From the NCBI RefSeq assembly GCF_949628215.1, contig NC_134278.1:107179277-107243276 (forward strand): a DNA stretch of 64,000 nt, read 5' to 3'. Origin of the DNA: Phalacrocorax aristotelis (Eukaryota; Chordata; Aves; Suliformes; Phalacrocoracidae). Both the position numbers and the translations under genes were made by a program. The notes under the pieces were generated by a model. That model saw only the letters and a program-made list of their open reading frames with translations, was not told the origin of the DNA and did no database searches. This document shows positions 10,448 through 24,236 of this stretch, in pieces. Positions within the stretch are counted from its first letter, which is position 1; every line of letters starts with the position of its first letter.

Positions 10448-13400
10448 GTTGGCACTCTTTTCCCATCCAAAAGCACAGAAAGCTAAACTTGAAATAATTT
10501 TGTGTAAGTTACTTGGGCAGTGGAAGTTACACCATGGACTGTAAAATACAGCTTATAAAGTTGATTGCTGATAATTATTTACTATACGCTGGTTTGTGGC
10601 ATATAATAAAAAGAAAGATGCATAACTCTTACAATACTGGCTTGAAGCAAAGTGCAGGGTAAGAGAGGAGTTAATTTCTTCCTTCATCTCAGTCTATCCT
10701 TGCTTAATCTTCTCTGTTGCCGGTTTTCATACATCACTCCTTTCCTGGTAACAGCTGGCACCTACGCAAAGGCAAGTACCTTGACATTGCCCTGATGTGC
10801 TCTTTGCATAAATATAGAGAATAACAAGAAAACAAAGACCAGTGAAAGTCGAAAAGCAGAGCCATGACCAAACACATTGTTTGGTGGCTGCAGCCTTGAA
10901 ATATAAAATGAAATTTCTATCACAAAAAACCCACGAACTTTCTATTTACTCACAGGCTACTTAACAGAACTAAAAGTTCTCTGCACAGAATGTGAGTACG
11001 TCTGGAGTTGGCCGTTTCAGCAGGCCAGTTCAGTTGCAGGACTTTCAGGATGTGGCATAACTTTTTTGGTGAAAGAACGATGCTATTATCTTCTAAAGGG
11101 TAACACAATCGCCCTTTGAAGCTAATTGGGGGTGATATGCTGACCTATTGAAAGAGCAGAGCACGGCCATATTTAAGGCAACAGATTTTTAAAACTTCTT
11201 TATCACTCTTTCTCTAGCATTAATGATCGACAAAAAGTTATTCAGGTAAATATTTTTTACTTACATATGCAAGTTGCTTGTTTGCTTATTCTTAAGCAAA
11301 ACTAATTTATCTAAGAACAGAACTGCTGGGTGTTTTTCTATTAAACATCTGTTCCCAAATAGCCTAATATCCTTATTTTGCTGATGGAAACTAAGTTTAG
11401 AAAGTGCTTTGCCACTGCTTTTTTTTTTTTTTGCCAGCGAAAGTTGTATTTCAAGAGTGATGGTGTTGAAAATCAAGCTGCAATTCTTTTGACAAGAAAA
11501 CGGCTGATGTGTTTATTGACACTGTAGTTCCTTACACTACAGTTGGTATAGTGTGTTGTTAATGTAAAAAACACTACAATGAACTTAGTATTCCTTAAAG
11601 AATTACCAAGCTTACACACTGAAAAAGTACTGAATATGGGCAACAAGATAGCATCCCTTAAAATTTTAGTCTGTTGTGGGGTGGGGGGAGCATTTTAGAA
11701 AGATCCAAAGTACACTAACCACATAAGCTGCCCGAATCCCTCTGCTGTCTGTAGCAGCATTAGCTTAAAAACCCCCAAACTCACAAACATTTATGTAGAA
11801 GCCTATATAATACAGTAGTTAGCTTAGGTGGCAACTTGGTAGACATGTGCATTCAGCTTCTATTGCAGAAGCGGAAAACTGAATGTGAAAGAAATAAAGA
11901 CATAGCCCTAAACCTTCTGTGGACATCCAGAAAAATGGATACATTATTTTAATGTTTCAAACTAGTTCTGCAGTACATCCGTGCCCAGTTTGTTGCAAAT
12001 GTAAGGCCAGGTTTTCCAGTCCTGGACACCCTACACTGGGACAGATTATTAAATATTTGAAAGTGAAGTAGAGGTATAGATTCAAATGAGATGCTAGAGA
12101 ACAGAGGAAAGAAATCTGCTTTTATGACTTGCTCTGCTTTTGAGTGGGTGCCGATGTTAGGGAAGAATTGGTCAGATGAAAATCGATCCTGTTTAAAATA
12201 CCAGAATTAATTTTTCTGCCAGCTAGAGTTCCTGAACTAATCTATGTACAGAACACCAGTTTTATTTTTTATGTCCCCTCTTGGATAACGCAGAATGATT
12301 GTTTTGGTCTGAAAGTTTCATCACTGCATTTGATTTCTGATGGCAAACTAAATCTTCTGCTATTTAATTTCTTAGCAGCATGACCACCACAAGCTAAAGG
12401 GGCTCTAACCAGTTCTAGGTATCTGAAGTTGCTGTGCATGTTCGGAGTCTTGTTGGCATTACTCAGTTATGAAGTCACTGTCTCCATAATGTAGATATTT
12501 TAACTTTCTCTGAGCAAAAGGTGAAACTTTTGTACTCTAATGACTTAGGGAAAAAATTATGAATATTTTCAGTAACTAACATCAAAAAATATTATTTTGA
12601 ACTTGAAACTTCTAATACTGAAGCAAAGAGAAGTTAATACTTACAGGGCAGGAGGGAAAGAAAGGTGACTGATAATAAAGTGCTGATGTATGAAAGACCT
12701 TGCATCAGCAGATGTGATACACTGCATGCTTTTTTCATACTACCAAGTGGCATTTTATTTAAGTAGAAAGAAGAAAATGTGTACTTTTAATTCTTGTAAT
12801 TCAAGAAATACTGTTTCCAAAGAAAGGTACTTTTTCTTAAGAGAACCAGGAATATTGGACTGAATGGTGAGACAGTAACTTTTTTTCAGAGGAAAGCAAA
12901 ACCCCAAATACCATAATGCTGTCCTCTTACCGTACAAAAGTATGTAGAAAAATGTTACAGAAGAAAAACGTTACATGTGCTGTGTGCACCTACCTGAACA
13001 AATAAATTGCTTGTATTAAAAGTGGGGCTTTTTTATATTCTTACTGTAAATGAAATACCTCTCTGATTCCTGTATCTTGAAGAAAGTGGGCCAACTGAGG
13101 TGCTGAGCATATGGGTGTGCAGTGTTACACCCATTCCCTGGTGCACCAATACACTGCCATACACTCAGACCTTTTGAGGGCCGTAGTGATTTATCATGGC
13201 TGGCTTATGAATGACTGTCAGAAGTGTAGCTACCACCTTTTGCCACACAAATGGACAAGGGTGAGTATTGGTTTTTTGTGGAGAAAAACCCTGGAACTTG
13301 AGAAGACCACCACAAACTAGTCAGAGGGGAAACCTGAGGATGAACTGTTTAAATAGGAGCAAGAAATCTCCCCAACTGTTATGATAAGAAAGTTATTTTT

Positions 13401-16400
13401 AAAAGCCAGTTGCGCTATTTTTGTGGCTGCAGATGCATTGAAACTACAGTAAGAGTGGCATTTCCTAATGGTGCTTGCTAGGAAAAGTCACAATTTGCAT
13501 GTGAGGTTCTATTCCCAAGTTTCTAATATGAAGGGACAAATACTAGACTCTGCCTGTTTTAGTGTAGTTTGACCTAAGACAACAGCAGACTTGAAGCAGT
13601 TTTAACTACACCTTTATATTACAGAAAGAGCAAAACATTCTTATGTTACAACTTCCTGGGTAAATGACTTTCCCTTGGACTTTATTTCCAGTGCTCCCTG
13701 GAATAAAAGATAGTAACTAATTTCCTGGCACATGAAACGCAGAGACTGGCAGGAAAGGCTTCTAAAGTAAGACGCTTGCTGTATAGTCGTATTAAAGCTA
13801 ACGTGACAATTCAGCTATGGTATCATTAAGGCTAACTGTACAAACCAAAATTGAAGTAACATTCCAGGCATGACCGATGACCCCCGGCACGTATAAGAAA
13901 GGGAAATAGATGCTCTAAAGCACTTTGAAGAAATGCTGAGAATAAATTCAGACTGCATCTTTAAATACCTTACTAAATGATTCAGAAGTTACTATTCACA
14001 ATTATTTTTTGTACTGAAAGATACAGTCATACGGCAAATGAACCCTGGATATCTTGGAAATGCAGGGTAATTTAGACTGTTTTTAAAATATCTTTAATCT
14101 ATAAGTGATAGGATTCTGCCACAACTGCCTTTAAGGAGAGCCTTCCTGACAATTTTTCAATGGTTAAATGGCTCAAAGAAAAGTAATGTAAGTGAATGTG
14201 CTGAATTTAGTTTTAGATTATTCTACAAACCTCAAAATTTTCAACAGCTGTTATATATTATTTACATAATATATTGGTCTATTTTTTGACACCTAAAGTA
14301 GGCTGGCAGCTGTTAGTCACAAAGCATTTGTGGAAGGAAATCCACTTCCAGCTTACTGGCAGTCACCAAGGATTTTAAAGATCGAATGGACTAAAAATCC
14401 TGTCTGTCTTCAATGCCAGTATTTAGCTCTGTTCCTATTTAGACTGAGACAGTCTAACCACTGATGGAATGAAGAAGTCCACTGTCGTATCTGACAACTG
14501 GTTTCATGACACTTTTCTTAGTATTTGCTACCATTCTGTGGGTTTCTGTAACAGCTGTACATTGGTATCTATTTTCTATGACCCTTGGGAAAGTCTTTTC
14601 TCACACAGGCAGATAATGCTAGACATGTCCCTATACAAGCTTGAGGAGATGGTCATAAAGCAGTCTTCTAGCAGTGAGGAACTGTACTCAGAAAAGCACC
14701 ATTTTCTTTCTGTTGATGCAAACTGGGTTGTGTGCCTTAGCCTTTAAATAAGGGAAAACTTCATCAAGTATTTGCTCATTGGTCTGTCTGTGTTCTTCAG
14801 TATTTTGAGTTCTTTTCTAGTAAAGACATTCTAAAGCACTCAGTGAGAGTATACCAGCAGGCTAGAACTGAACACAGCTGTGTGCAAAAGGGTGGAAGGA
14901 CCTGACTGGATTTCAGACTAGAGCTGTGAATGCCGTACACAGATTACAGGGAAATCTGAACTGGGGGGAGAGAAAGCAAAGGTGATTAGGTTGAAGGTTT
15001 ATTGTTGCCTAAGTTCATATATAGTAAAACTCCATCTAGAAAGACAGGGCCTTAGCTTAACCAAACATTTTAAAATCTCCTCTGAATGACTGACTTGGGT
15101 TAAACTTGTTTGCTGGACGGGACTAATGAAGTATCAGCCAGGGACGAGAGCAGCAGGATTAAGAATCCGTGTCCTGATTACAGAGTTAGACTGCAGGCTA
15201 CTGGACCCTGGAATTCAAGCTTTGCTACTGCATGCTTTTCATGGCTGAAAGTCTTTTCATCCATCTTGCCTTTATAAAAAAGGCAGTGCTACTGAACTGA
15301 TCCTAGGGATTTAGTTCACTTTCACATCTGAAAACCTCTCCCTCTGCCCTTAAGGGGGAAGTGCTAGTTTACACATACAGTGATACTGACAGTGGTTTGA
15401 CTCTTTCAGATTCAAACTGGAGTTCTAGGAAGGTAGGAATGCTTTGCTGTGCTGCACAGAACATCCCAGGTGGCTTATGTTGCCTTTATTTCAGGGCATG
15501 AAATTAGCGATTCTGGCAATTTTGCTGTATGAATGCAAAAGTGGGCACTTCAGACAGATCACAAGGTATCATTTAAGCTTTGGATGTCTTACAAGAACAC
15601 AATACAGCATGCTCAAATACCAAATGGTATGAAGCATGGTATTTTTATTAACTTCCTCTAAAGTTCAACTAAAAATTTTCTGATTGAAAATCAGACGAGA
15701 CGGTCAGTAGGCAGAAAGATGATTGAGACAAGACCTAAAGCAATGATTGGAGCATCGCACTAGCACGCGCTAAGGGGGGTGGCAGAAAAAGCAAAACTGG
15801 AGAAACATAGTAAAAGGATGGGAAAAGAAGTAAAGAATAGAAATAGTTTATCCAACAAAATAGTTTATCCAAAGTTTTATAAATGAAGATCAGGAACATG
15901 CTGTGAAAGTCAGAAGCCACATTAGTAGGTGGAAGAAGATTACCAGAATGCATTGCATGGTTATGGTGTTATACAAATGTGCACCTAGAGATAATGACAA
16001 AGAAGTTGTTAGGCTTTAGGAAACCCCTAAATGTGGAGGACAGAGGAAGCAGGGGAGGATCACAGTCTTAAAACAGAGAAAGTTTCACACAAGGTAAAAT
16101 AAGGATGAGAAGTATGGCCTACTGAACTTAGTAGAGGGCTAGTGAATATTGGTCTGTAACAGTCAGACTCTGCATAGGTCATTCTGTTTTTTGGGGTGGA
16201 GATGATCTGTGATTGCACTTAGCTATGGCTCTGCCAACATCGCTAAGGTCCAGAGATCACTCTACATGTACACTGGCTCTCCCCAACGATGAGGCTGGAA
16301 GCAAGAAATTCTCTCATAATATACCTTTCCCAAGATCAAGTATCCCTTCTGCCAGGGGATTGCTTGCACGGGTTAATACTTTCTGCAGCTGTCTCCTAAG

Positions 16401-17569
16401 CCCATTGCTATTTAGGTCTGATAACTAGAACTCTGAGACAACTGAAAAGCCATGCTGACTGGCCATTTAGCCAAAAACTGCAAGCTGAGAGCAGAACACC
16501 AAAGACAATAAAAGACAACCCCTTAATCTTACCATGCCTTAAACCAAGATGTGGAAAGACTTAGGATTGAGCAGTCACATTTTGATACTATATACAGCTT
16601 GAGCTTGGCAGGTGGCTTATGCAAAACTAAAGCAGAGAAGCACGGCAAATTTGAAGAAAATATAATACAGACTTGAAAGAGGCTGTTCCTCTGAAGCACC
16701 AGCTTTATTTAACCAGGTCAGCTCACAATTTCTTCCTTCACATTATATAGTGTCTGACATGGCTTTAAAAAATGCTATTATGACTGAATACTAGGAATGA
16801 GAGAAAGGAAAAAGAGCTTGAAATTGAGGAAAGCAAACACCTTAAAGGGAGAACTAGGCAGTGATTAACTTTTTTTTTTCTCCTGAGGCATATTGTAGAA
16901 AGTGCACAGGCAGCTTCCTCTCTACCGGCTATATTGACTGTCTTGAAATATCCCTCCTAAAACAGGATTGGGCCTCTCTATAGCTACAAAATGTAGACAA
17001 TCTTGAAGCACAAGGTTGATTTCTTGTCTTTCAGCTGTTTCCCATTAAGATTGTCCATTTCTGTCTGATAATAACACTGGGCTTCTTTTCTTTTGTGATT
17101 GTATAAAGTTTTGAGTGTCTTGATAAGTATGATCCAGCCTCTGTAGTTGTCTTGTCCTGTGACCCAGGTGGTTATTCCTGCTGTAAATTCTATTAATAGC
17201 AGTCAAATCAAAGCCACTCCCTTAATAACAAAGCAGATTCCTGCATCTGTGTCCTTCCTGCTAACCTACTAAAGGCAATAGTGCTTAATACAATCTGAAG
17301 GTAAAGATGATGATGGCTTTGCACCTAGTATTATCCATAACATTAAACATTACACAAATGTGGATTTTGCAAGTATATATACATACACACATACACATAT
17401 ACATAAAAATAAATTTTACCTTTCTACAAACATATTATAGACAACCATAGTTCTTGATCACAGAGTACAAACTTCTTCACTTTATAGCTGTTCAGTCTAC
17501 ATGTACTGGAGTTATGACCAAGAATAACTCAATGAAACAAGAGTTTATAAATTACTTTGTAAGAGAACT
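10448..17569. other. Intergenic region, right part
   Basis: About 7 kb of AT-rich DNA without a recognisable exon, CpG island or RNA gene. Minor features are an imperfect (TA/CA) stretch at about 17375-17405 and a short tandem duplication near 15840-15872 (AATAGTTTATCCAA repeated twice). No retained ORF matches a protein family I know. Confidence 0.6.
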
Positions 17570-17575
17570 TTTATT
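17570..17575 (-). terminator. MRPS10 polyadenylation signal
   Basis: AATAAA on the minus strand, 80 bases past the MRPS10 stop codon. It is the first canonical signal downstream and implies a short 3' UTR. Confidence 0.7.
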
Positions 17576-17654
17576 TAACAGTAGACACTCTCAGTAAATT
17601 AGGTTGAAAGGAGCAACTAATTTCAGCACTAATGGAGCCAAGTACCTGGTGAGT

Positions 17655-17741
17655 TCATGACTTGACTTCAGTTTCTTCGACTTGAGGTAGTGTATCCCAA
17701 ACTGGTTGCTGAATGTGTTCCGGTATTTTCTCTATCTTAGT
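17655..17741 (-). CDS. MRPS10: MRPS10 terminal coding exon 7
   Basis: It encodes [18 protein letters not shown] then [10 protein letters not shown] and a TGA stop at 17655-17657. The PEHI..P.W.TL motif and acidic tail match the human C-terminus. Confidence 0.96.
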   Translation of the reverse strand, partial: TKIEKIPEHIQQPVWDTLPQVEETEVKS

Positions 17742-20700
17742 CTAAAAGGAAAGCAAAGCAACCATATATTATACCAACTTGTTAACATCTCACTACCTTG
17801 CTTCGTTTAGTCTAGTTTGAGACATTTATCAGATTAAAAATGCCACCTAGTGGCGTTCAAGCAATACAGCCTCTGTATCATTTAATACTTTGGAAAATGT
17901 TCCTTCCAAACTACACATGTTGCTGACTTTCTGAAGACATTGGTAGTTATTGGTACTTGCACCAGGACTTAGTCTCATAACAGTTAATAATGTGAGATGG
18001 AAACTTACCTTTTTTACTTCCATAGCAACCCCTTCAGGTAGGTTTCGTTGAACATACTCCAAGTAAACTGCAGCAGTACTGCTTGTTAGGTATTTTAACT
18101 AAAAGAGAAGTAACATTTTTTTTAATGAACTACTATTATTAATACTTCAAACATAATGCAAAAAAACCCCAAAGTTTTTTGTTTTTTGCCCTAGCTTCTC
18201 TAGCTCTTGCTATGGGACCAAACATCTTACAGAAAGGCAGCTTCCAGAATACTGAAGAGAGGCAGTTGAGCTGTACACAACTCTCACGCAAGTATCAAGT
18301 AGTCATTTCACTCCACAGAACTGCACATACTGCCTGCGATCATATGCGTTAATTATGACGGAAGTGGTGGATCTTAACACTGCAGGATTTAGATGAAATT
18401 AATTACAGGCTATGCAAGAATTACCAGCTTTTCTATACTCTCAAAGCTCAACCTTGTTATAAATCCTGCAACCCCAGAATTCCATTGAACTACTGATTTT
18501 CTGGTTTCTCCTGGATGGCAAAAATGGTGCTTATGACCTGTGGGCAGCCATCTGTACTGCCCTAACATCTGGGGACTTAAAGCAAAGTTCCATTTTGCTA
18601 GGCACTGCAAATACACAATAAGACACCCAGGAGCCACAAAATGCTGGCAGCAAACCTTCCTTCTAAGAAAGTCAACCGCAGCTGCATTCTAAACTATAGG
18701 GAAGTCTGTGTCATCAGCCACAGAGCTAGTGGTTTGTATGTGCTTCCTTTCTTGTATTTCCCACACACAGTTTTAGTTTGCCACATGATGTTGTATACGG
18801 CAAAAGTACGGCTGTTCAAAAACATCAGACAGATTCACAAAGAAGAGAATCCTTAGTGACCAGTAATGACAACGATTTAGCTGCATCTTCTTCCCCTCCT
18901 GAGAAAAAGCTCCTATCCCACTGATTCTTGGAAACCAAGAGCATAGAACATATAAAGATAACACTCAATTCTACCTTACTTTTTAATAATTCTTTCAGCT
19001 CGTAAGATGATGGTCAGAACCAGCCTTTTAATCCAAAATTATATAGGCTTTACCTTCAGAATAACCTGTGTTACATTTGATGTACCTAGGTCAGCTGTCT
19101 TCTGATATTCCCTGCACTCTCCTCCCGAGCCCAAGGAAAAAGGAAGTTTGAGTTCATTCCTGAACTAACACCTATTAACATCTTTGCACTGTGCACCCAG
19201 AACATACCTTTGTTTTTTAAAACTTCCTTACCTCCAAACACATGTAATGTGTTCTCATTTCATACTGAACTCTGTGCTTCTTGTAAATGTGTACAGATTT
19301 TAAGAGTGTCAATCGTTCTATCTTCTGTGGAGGTTTATGTCTGAACAAAGTACAAAAAGAAAATTTCATTTTGTATAAAGGATGCTAATACAAATTACGT
19401 GAAAGATTATGCTGAAATCCCTGTTCTTACTTGGCATATACAAGATCTAAATGCCGAACACCGGTACAGTTTATTATTAACCTAGATGGGCATGGTTAAT
19501 ACTTGGGTATTACCCAGCATTAGTTCAGGGAAGCTAGAGCACTGACAACTGTACTGCCAATATCCTTCATGTAGTTACAGTGCAATTCTACTGTGGCAGT
19601 GCTGAGTGTAGAACTGCTGCTGCTTTCTCATCACTGTGTGGCCATCTAAAGAGTGTTCAATTTATAAACTGAGAAAAATGGCAGATTATACCTGTTTCTT
19701 CTGAAGAAAAGAAAATCCTTCTAAGCACAGAACCTGAATTACAGGAGATGACATAAGAAACATCTGACACCACATCACTCTACAGATCAGTTACTTACAC
19801 TTTTTCAACAGAGATGCCAAGTTCTTTAGCTGCAAGCACTGCAAAATATTCATAGCTGTCCAACACCGCTTTATCATGGCCTTTAACTAACAGGGACAAT
19901 CTCTTGTACAGTGTTTCTGGCTCATCTGAAATAGATACCTGCATTTTTAAAGAAAGGACAAGAATTACCACTCCATGTTCTCCTTAATGCATGCACTGCA
20001 TATTTTCTTAGCCTTTGTGCCCCATTTGTAAAAAAACCACATACTCTTGGCTGCTTATTTTAGTTTATCTGCAAGAGGCAGACAGTATTACCTTGACTGA
20101 CAGTACTTGCTCTTATCAGGGAAACCAGAAGTGTGAGGAGATACCTAACTTCTGAACATTTGGGTAAAATTTCTTCATCAGAAAAGGAAAGGGAATGCCA
20201 GATAAATAAAAGGAGGACAACACTAGCAAAGGCAAGAATGAAACTCATTGTTAAAGCAAGCCTGGAGCAGCAATATTTGTATTTTAAATAGCAGCATGAG
20301 ATTACCTGAAATTCTCAGACTTCGTTTGGGTAGGGACAGTAACTAGAACATTACGGACAGTAACCACAATTCTCACTTTCCTAAGTCAGTTATAAGGCTA
20401 CTTTAAACATAGTGGGCTTCCCCAGGTGTATTATCCTTTATGTTTGTCCAGGTACAAGTTTATGAGTTTCAGTTAGAGCTTCAATTTCTTCTGATGGCCT
20501 GGGCTCACTGATCATCTGAAAAGCCCTGATGTGTCCAGGAAGCACCGACTGTCCCATAGGTCTACTCCCAGGCAGTTTAGCACAGTAAATCCAGCATGTA
20601 CGAGAGATGGCAGGAAGTCTGGGTCTGCACTGTAGATCTAATACTGCCTACAAAATTTTGGTTTGCTTGCACGTATTATACAGATTGAGCATGCGCTTCC

Positions 20701-23700
20701 CAAGTCCTAGGTAAAATCCAGGCATTCAGATTCTAAAAGCAAGATATGTACCACATGCCTTCATGAACTTCCCACCTCATCAGCCCTGGGCTCCCAGCTT
20801 CCAAGCCAGTGACAAAGGCCTTGGGCTAGCTAAGCTGTTGCAGGCACTGAACTGAATGTGGCCAAAAAGCTGGTATTTCATAGAGTTACAGCTGGAGGGA
20901 AGTGACTAAGAGACAACTGCAAGCTACATAAACCTTGCTGGAAAAAAAAACCTGACCTCAAATACCAATAATCTAAATTTGTTTCCTTCTCTACCGCAAA
21001 TTTGACATCATTAAGAGAGAACTTCAAAAAGCTGCAATAGAGGATTTCAAGTTTTTCTGTACACCCTCTTTGTTACTAAGATAACATACAAAACCCCATT
21101 CTGTGAAACGCTTACCAAAGGATTAGTCCTGGGCTCCTGTGTATCAACATGGGATCCAGCCAGCCGCACTCCCATCAAGTCGGAGCATCTAGAAATGTGG
21201 TAACGGGTAAAGCATAAAATAGGTTGTTAAAGTTGATTTTTTTAGGGAGTGTGGAAGAGAAATGGAAAGAAGAAGGGCCTTTTATACTTACGGAGGAAAA
21301 CACCGCTTTTGCGTAATTCTGCTTGCATAATTGACAGGAAAAACTGATCCCTGTATAAAACAAATAGGTTATGGGTTGTTTCCCACCCCCCCCGACCAGA
21401 AAATAGCCAGTTAGCGCAGGTTTATTAAAGGTTACTTTTTTGCACGCCAGAGCATAACGCACTCCTAGACATTGAACTGCCAAACTAGAAAGTTTGCTGT
21501 ATCAGAAAACACAGGAAAACAGGAGCATCGAAATGTATTTTAGTATACAATAGCACCTAAAAAAAGGAACGTATTAAGGGAACAATGTAACTGTGCACCT
21601 GTTATTAACTAGACACCTGAACAGCAATCACAAAGCATTCTTTTAGCAGAAAAATTTATTTTGTGTGGCATCAGGTACCATTTCTGTATATGATAATATT
21701 TTCTCTTCAGTTTTGCTTTCTTAGTACAACACCTGTCAGTTTCATCATGAGACAAGCCTAAGCAGGACTTGCTGTTGTGAAAGCAATTGAAAACAACATC
21801 AAATAAATGCAAAAATTCAACCTCTTAATTTAACTTGAAATTTCCTATTTTTTTCAGCAAAAAATTCCTTGTGATTTTGAACACTTGTTCTTTTTAAGGT
21901 AACATTTAAGAGAAATGCTTCTAATGAGTAAATGAACCGTATTTAAAAGACAACATATTTTTTCCATGTTAAAAAGGGAATACAACTGTTAATCGAGGTG
22001 TAACATCACTGTCTTTCACACTAGAGTAATTGCTCCCTTCTGAACATTATGTGGCTTCTAGCTTACTTCCACTAATTCTCAATCTGGCAAAGTTTTAGAC
22101 TACTTGAGTGAAGGTTAAAAAAAAAAAAAGGAACCAGAACTCTCACTTGCTTAAGAGAAACTCAGGGCTGGAGCAGAATACTTAAGCAAAATTAGCTACT
22201 TATCCAGCCCCTTGATACTCCTATTTAACAGGTGCTGGAGTCATAACTTTAAGAACGAAGACAGATACCCCACACATCAGTTATGTAGGTGACTGTATAA
22301 TAAAAACATCAGAAAACAGCCAGAATTGACATTTTTCCAGGTAATCTTAATGTAGTCACTCATGCATAAGCATAATTAACTATATTATGCTATTAGCTCC
22401 CTGTCTCCAGTATGCGTTACATATTAACAGTAGATCAGCAGTGAATGATGCTGTTTTCTGAAGTAATTCTGCCTCATTCGTTATTTATCCTCCAAATTCT
22501 GCATCCAATAAGAGGACTGCAGGGAGAGGCAGGAGAGTTTCCTGTTTACAAAGCTGACTGTTGTTTGGAGAGCACAGCTGAATGCCTTGCCTTAGGCCTT
22601 TCAAATCCAGATGTTCACAGAGGAGCACTGGTGTTTCATTCTTAAGTGCATGACACAATAAGCAGCTTTCCACTGTAGTTAATGACCATTCAGAATGTTC
22701 AAAAGTTCATGTTGGGAACTACTTGAGCATTAATACCTAAAATTAAAAAACAGATCTGATAAAATTACCTGATCTTTCACCTCAATTCTCTATCTCTAAA
22801 GTCAGAACACTGCCTCCCTTTCATTCAATACAAACTGATGATGTTAGTGCACTAACATCATCACCTGACATCGCTTCAGGGAGCAGACAGGACCATGAGC
22901 ATAAGGCTGTATTCAGTGCAGGGCTCAAAACACGTGTGCACATGTATGGCACAGAATCTGACCCCAGATGACAAATGTAAGACTGCTGCCTGGAATTGTA
23001 ACTAAAAGTTGTATCCGCTTTTGGGTTTTTTGTGTGTACAGTCTCTGCTATGTATTCTTCTTCTTCTAACTGCTTGACCTTGTAATATAGATTTATTATT
23101 TGCATGCAAAGATATATACATTCATCGCATATTGTGTTATGTGGTTTTGGATATAATCATTTCAGACTTCATGTAGTAAAGATGAATAAAACAAAACATG
23201 ATGAAACACTAGAGTTCTATCTGACATGCTAAGCTCCACAGCCTTTAAAATATTCTATGATTATGCATATTATTTGCACCACATGCTGTCTCCTGTTGCT
23301 ACTAATTATGCAGGTATGCATCGAGTAAAAAGTTTTTGTAAAATAAAACTAAAGGTGCTCTGTGCAAATTTTGATAAAATGAGACGTAGAGTACCCCGGG
23401 TAAAGAAAGATGGAATTCAGCAGGCAGTAAAGTATATTTTAACAGCTTCCTTCATTCTCTATTTTAAATATGCTTCATGCGCTTTTGCTAATGGCTGTCA
23501 TAGAAGTTGGAAAAGACAGACCGCAACATACAGAGTTCAATCTCCTGTGTGAACCAAGGCCTTTCACAAAGTAAAATTACCCCTCTCCTAATGCAAAATA
23601 GTCTTAATTTTGTTTGGTTGAGACATCCTGATGTACTCAGAACACAGATGTCTGGAACGTGAGCCAGTCTAGAATACAGCCATATAGTGGAGAAGAGTTT

Positions 23701-24236
23701 AGGGCTTCGGAAAGTGAACAGGAAACTCCCAACATCAAATTTTCTTAACTTGAGAGAAGGCAATCACTCTTCAGAAGTCAAAACCAGCACAAGGCATCCG
23801 TAGTGTAAAAGGTTTTCCTAATTTTTTTTTACGTGATAACATCAAGATTTGAAACAGGCCTCCAAATCCCAGTCATCTACTCTTCATCACCCCTTACACC
23901 CAGAGTAACCGCCGCACAAACAAGACTGCAAGAAAGGCTTCTGAGGACCGATGACGGCGGCCAGAGACACATTCCCACGCTGTAAAACCCCAACCCTCCC
24001 GCAGCCGAAAGGAAGCCACCTGGGATCTCCCCAGCCCGCGGGAGCCCACGGAAGAGGGCAGGCCGACTCCAGTACAGCTAGAGGAGAGACGCTGCCCCAG
24101 CTCCCTTTTACCTCTCCCCTCAGAAGTGAAGATGCCGCAGGAAAGGAGGAGGAGAACGAGAACGGAGCTCGCCAGTCTCCTCTCCCGCCACACACCCCAC
24201 CTGACAGAGCCGCCGCCATAGGGACCCCGCCGCCAT
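17655..24236 (-). CDS. MRPS10: MRPS10 mitochondrial ribosomal protein S10 (uS10m), complete
   Basis: uS10m is a nuclear-encoded subunit of the 28S mitochondrial ribosomal small subunit (head region). Seven coding exons join: 24201-24236, 21292-21350, 21116-21188, 19799-19938, 19232-19340, 18009-18098 and 17655-17741. They total 594 bases, or 197 aa plus stop, against about 201 aa in human. Conserved landmarks are [12 protein letters not shown] (targeting N-terminus), [38 protein letters not shown], the S10-fold block [35 protein letters not shown], and the tail [12 protein letters not shown]. The N-terminal 60 residues diverge from human, as is usual for mitochondrial targeting regions. Every junction is GT-AG and in phase. 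MRPS10 lies just downstream of TRERF1 on the same strand, as in human. Confidence 0.97.
18009..18098 (-). CDS. MRPS10: MRPS10 coding exon 6
   Basis: A 90-base, phase-0 exon encodes [19 protein letters not shown] then [11 protein letters not shown]. It is highly conserved with human. Confidence 0.97.
19232..19340 (-). CDS. MRPS10: MRPS10 coding exon 5
   Basis: A 109-base exon encodes [14 protein letters not shown] then [19 protein letters not shown], the core of the S10 fold. The acceptor is TTGTTCAG and the donor GAG|GTAAGG. Confidence 0.97.
19799..19938 (-). CDS. MRPS10: MRPS10 coding exon 4
   Basis: A 140-base exon encodes [18 protein letters not shown] then [19 protein letters not shown] and KELGISVEK. 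It is the start of the S10 domain and nearly identical to mammalian S10m. The donor is GT|GTAAGT in phase 2. Confidence 0.97.
21116..21188 (-). CDS. MRPS10: MRPS10 coding exon 3
   Basis: A 73-base exon (TTTCTAG acceptor, TTG|GTAAGC donor) encodes [19 protein letters not shown] then RTNPL. HVD...P aligns with the human segment preceding ISDEP. Confidence 0.88.
21292..21350 (-). CDS. MRPS10: MRPS10 coding exon 2
   Basis: A 59-base exon between TATACAG and CC|GTAAGT reads [19 protein letters not shown]. It was placed by splice sites and phase. Its sequence belongs to the poorly conserved presequence region, so it is less certain than the exons downstream. Confidence 0.82.
24201..24236 (-). CDS. 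MRPS10: MRPS10 coding exon 1
   Basis: Twelve codons, [12 protein letters not shown], with donor CAG|GTGGGG in phase 0. The start ATG sits in AAGATGGCGGC, a YY1-type motif common at the starts of ribosomal and mitochondrial genes. The Arg-rich, acid-free start fits a mitochondrial targeting peptide. Confidence 0.88.

Larger units (their letters stand above)
17742..24200 (-). other. MRPS10 introns
   Basis: Six introns occupy 17742-18008, 18099-19231, 19341-19798, 19939-21115, 21189-21291 (103 bp) and 21351-24200 (2.85 kb). No exon of another gene or clear intact transposon was recognised. A short degraded CR1-like tail may lie near 23490-23545 in the long first intron (weak). Confidence 0.7.

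Noticed and set aside
6600-17569. Expected neighbours IRF6, SYT14 or GUCA1B
   Set aside because: Characteristic sequences (IRF DNA-binding domain, C2 domains, EF-hands) were looked for in this interval and not seen on either strand.
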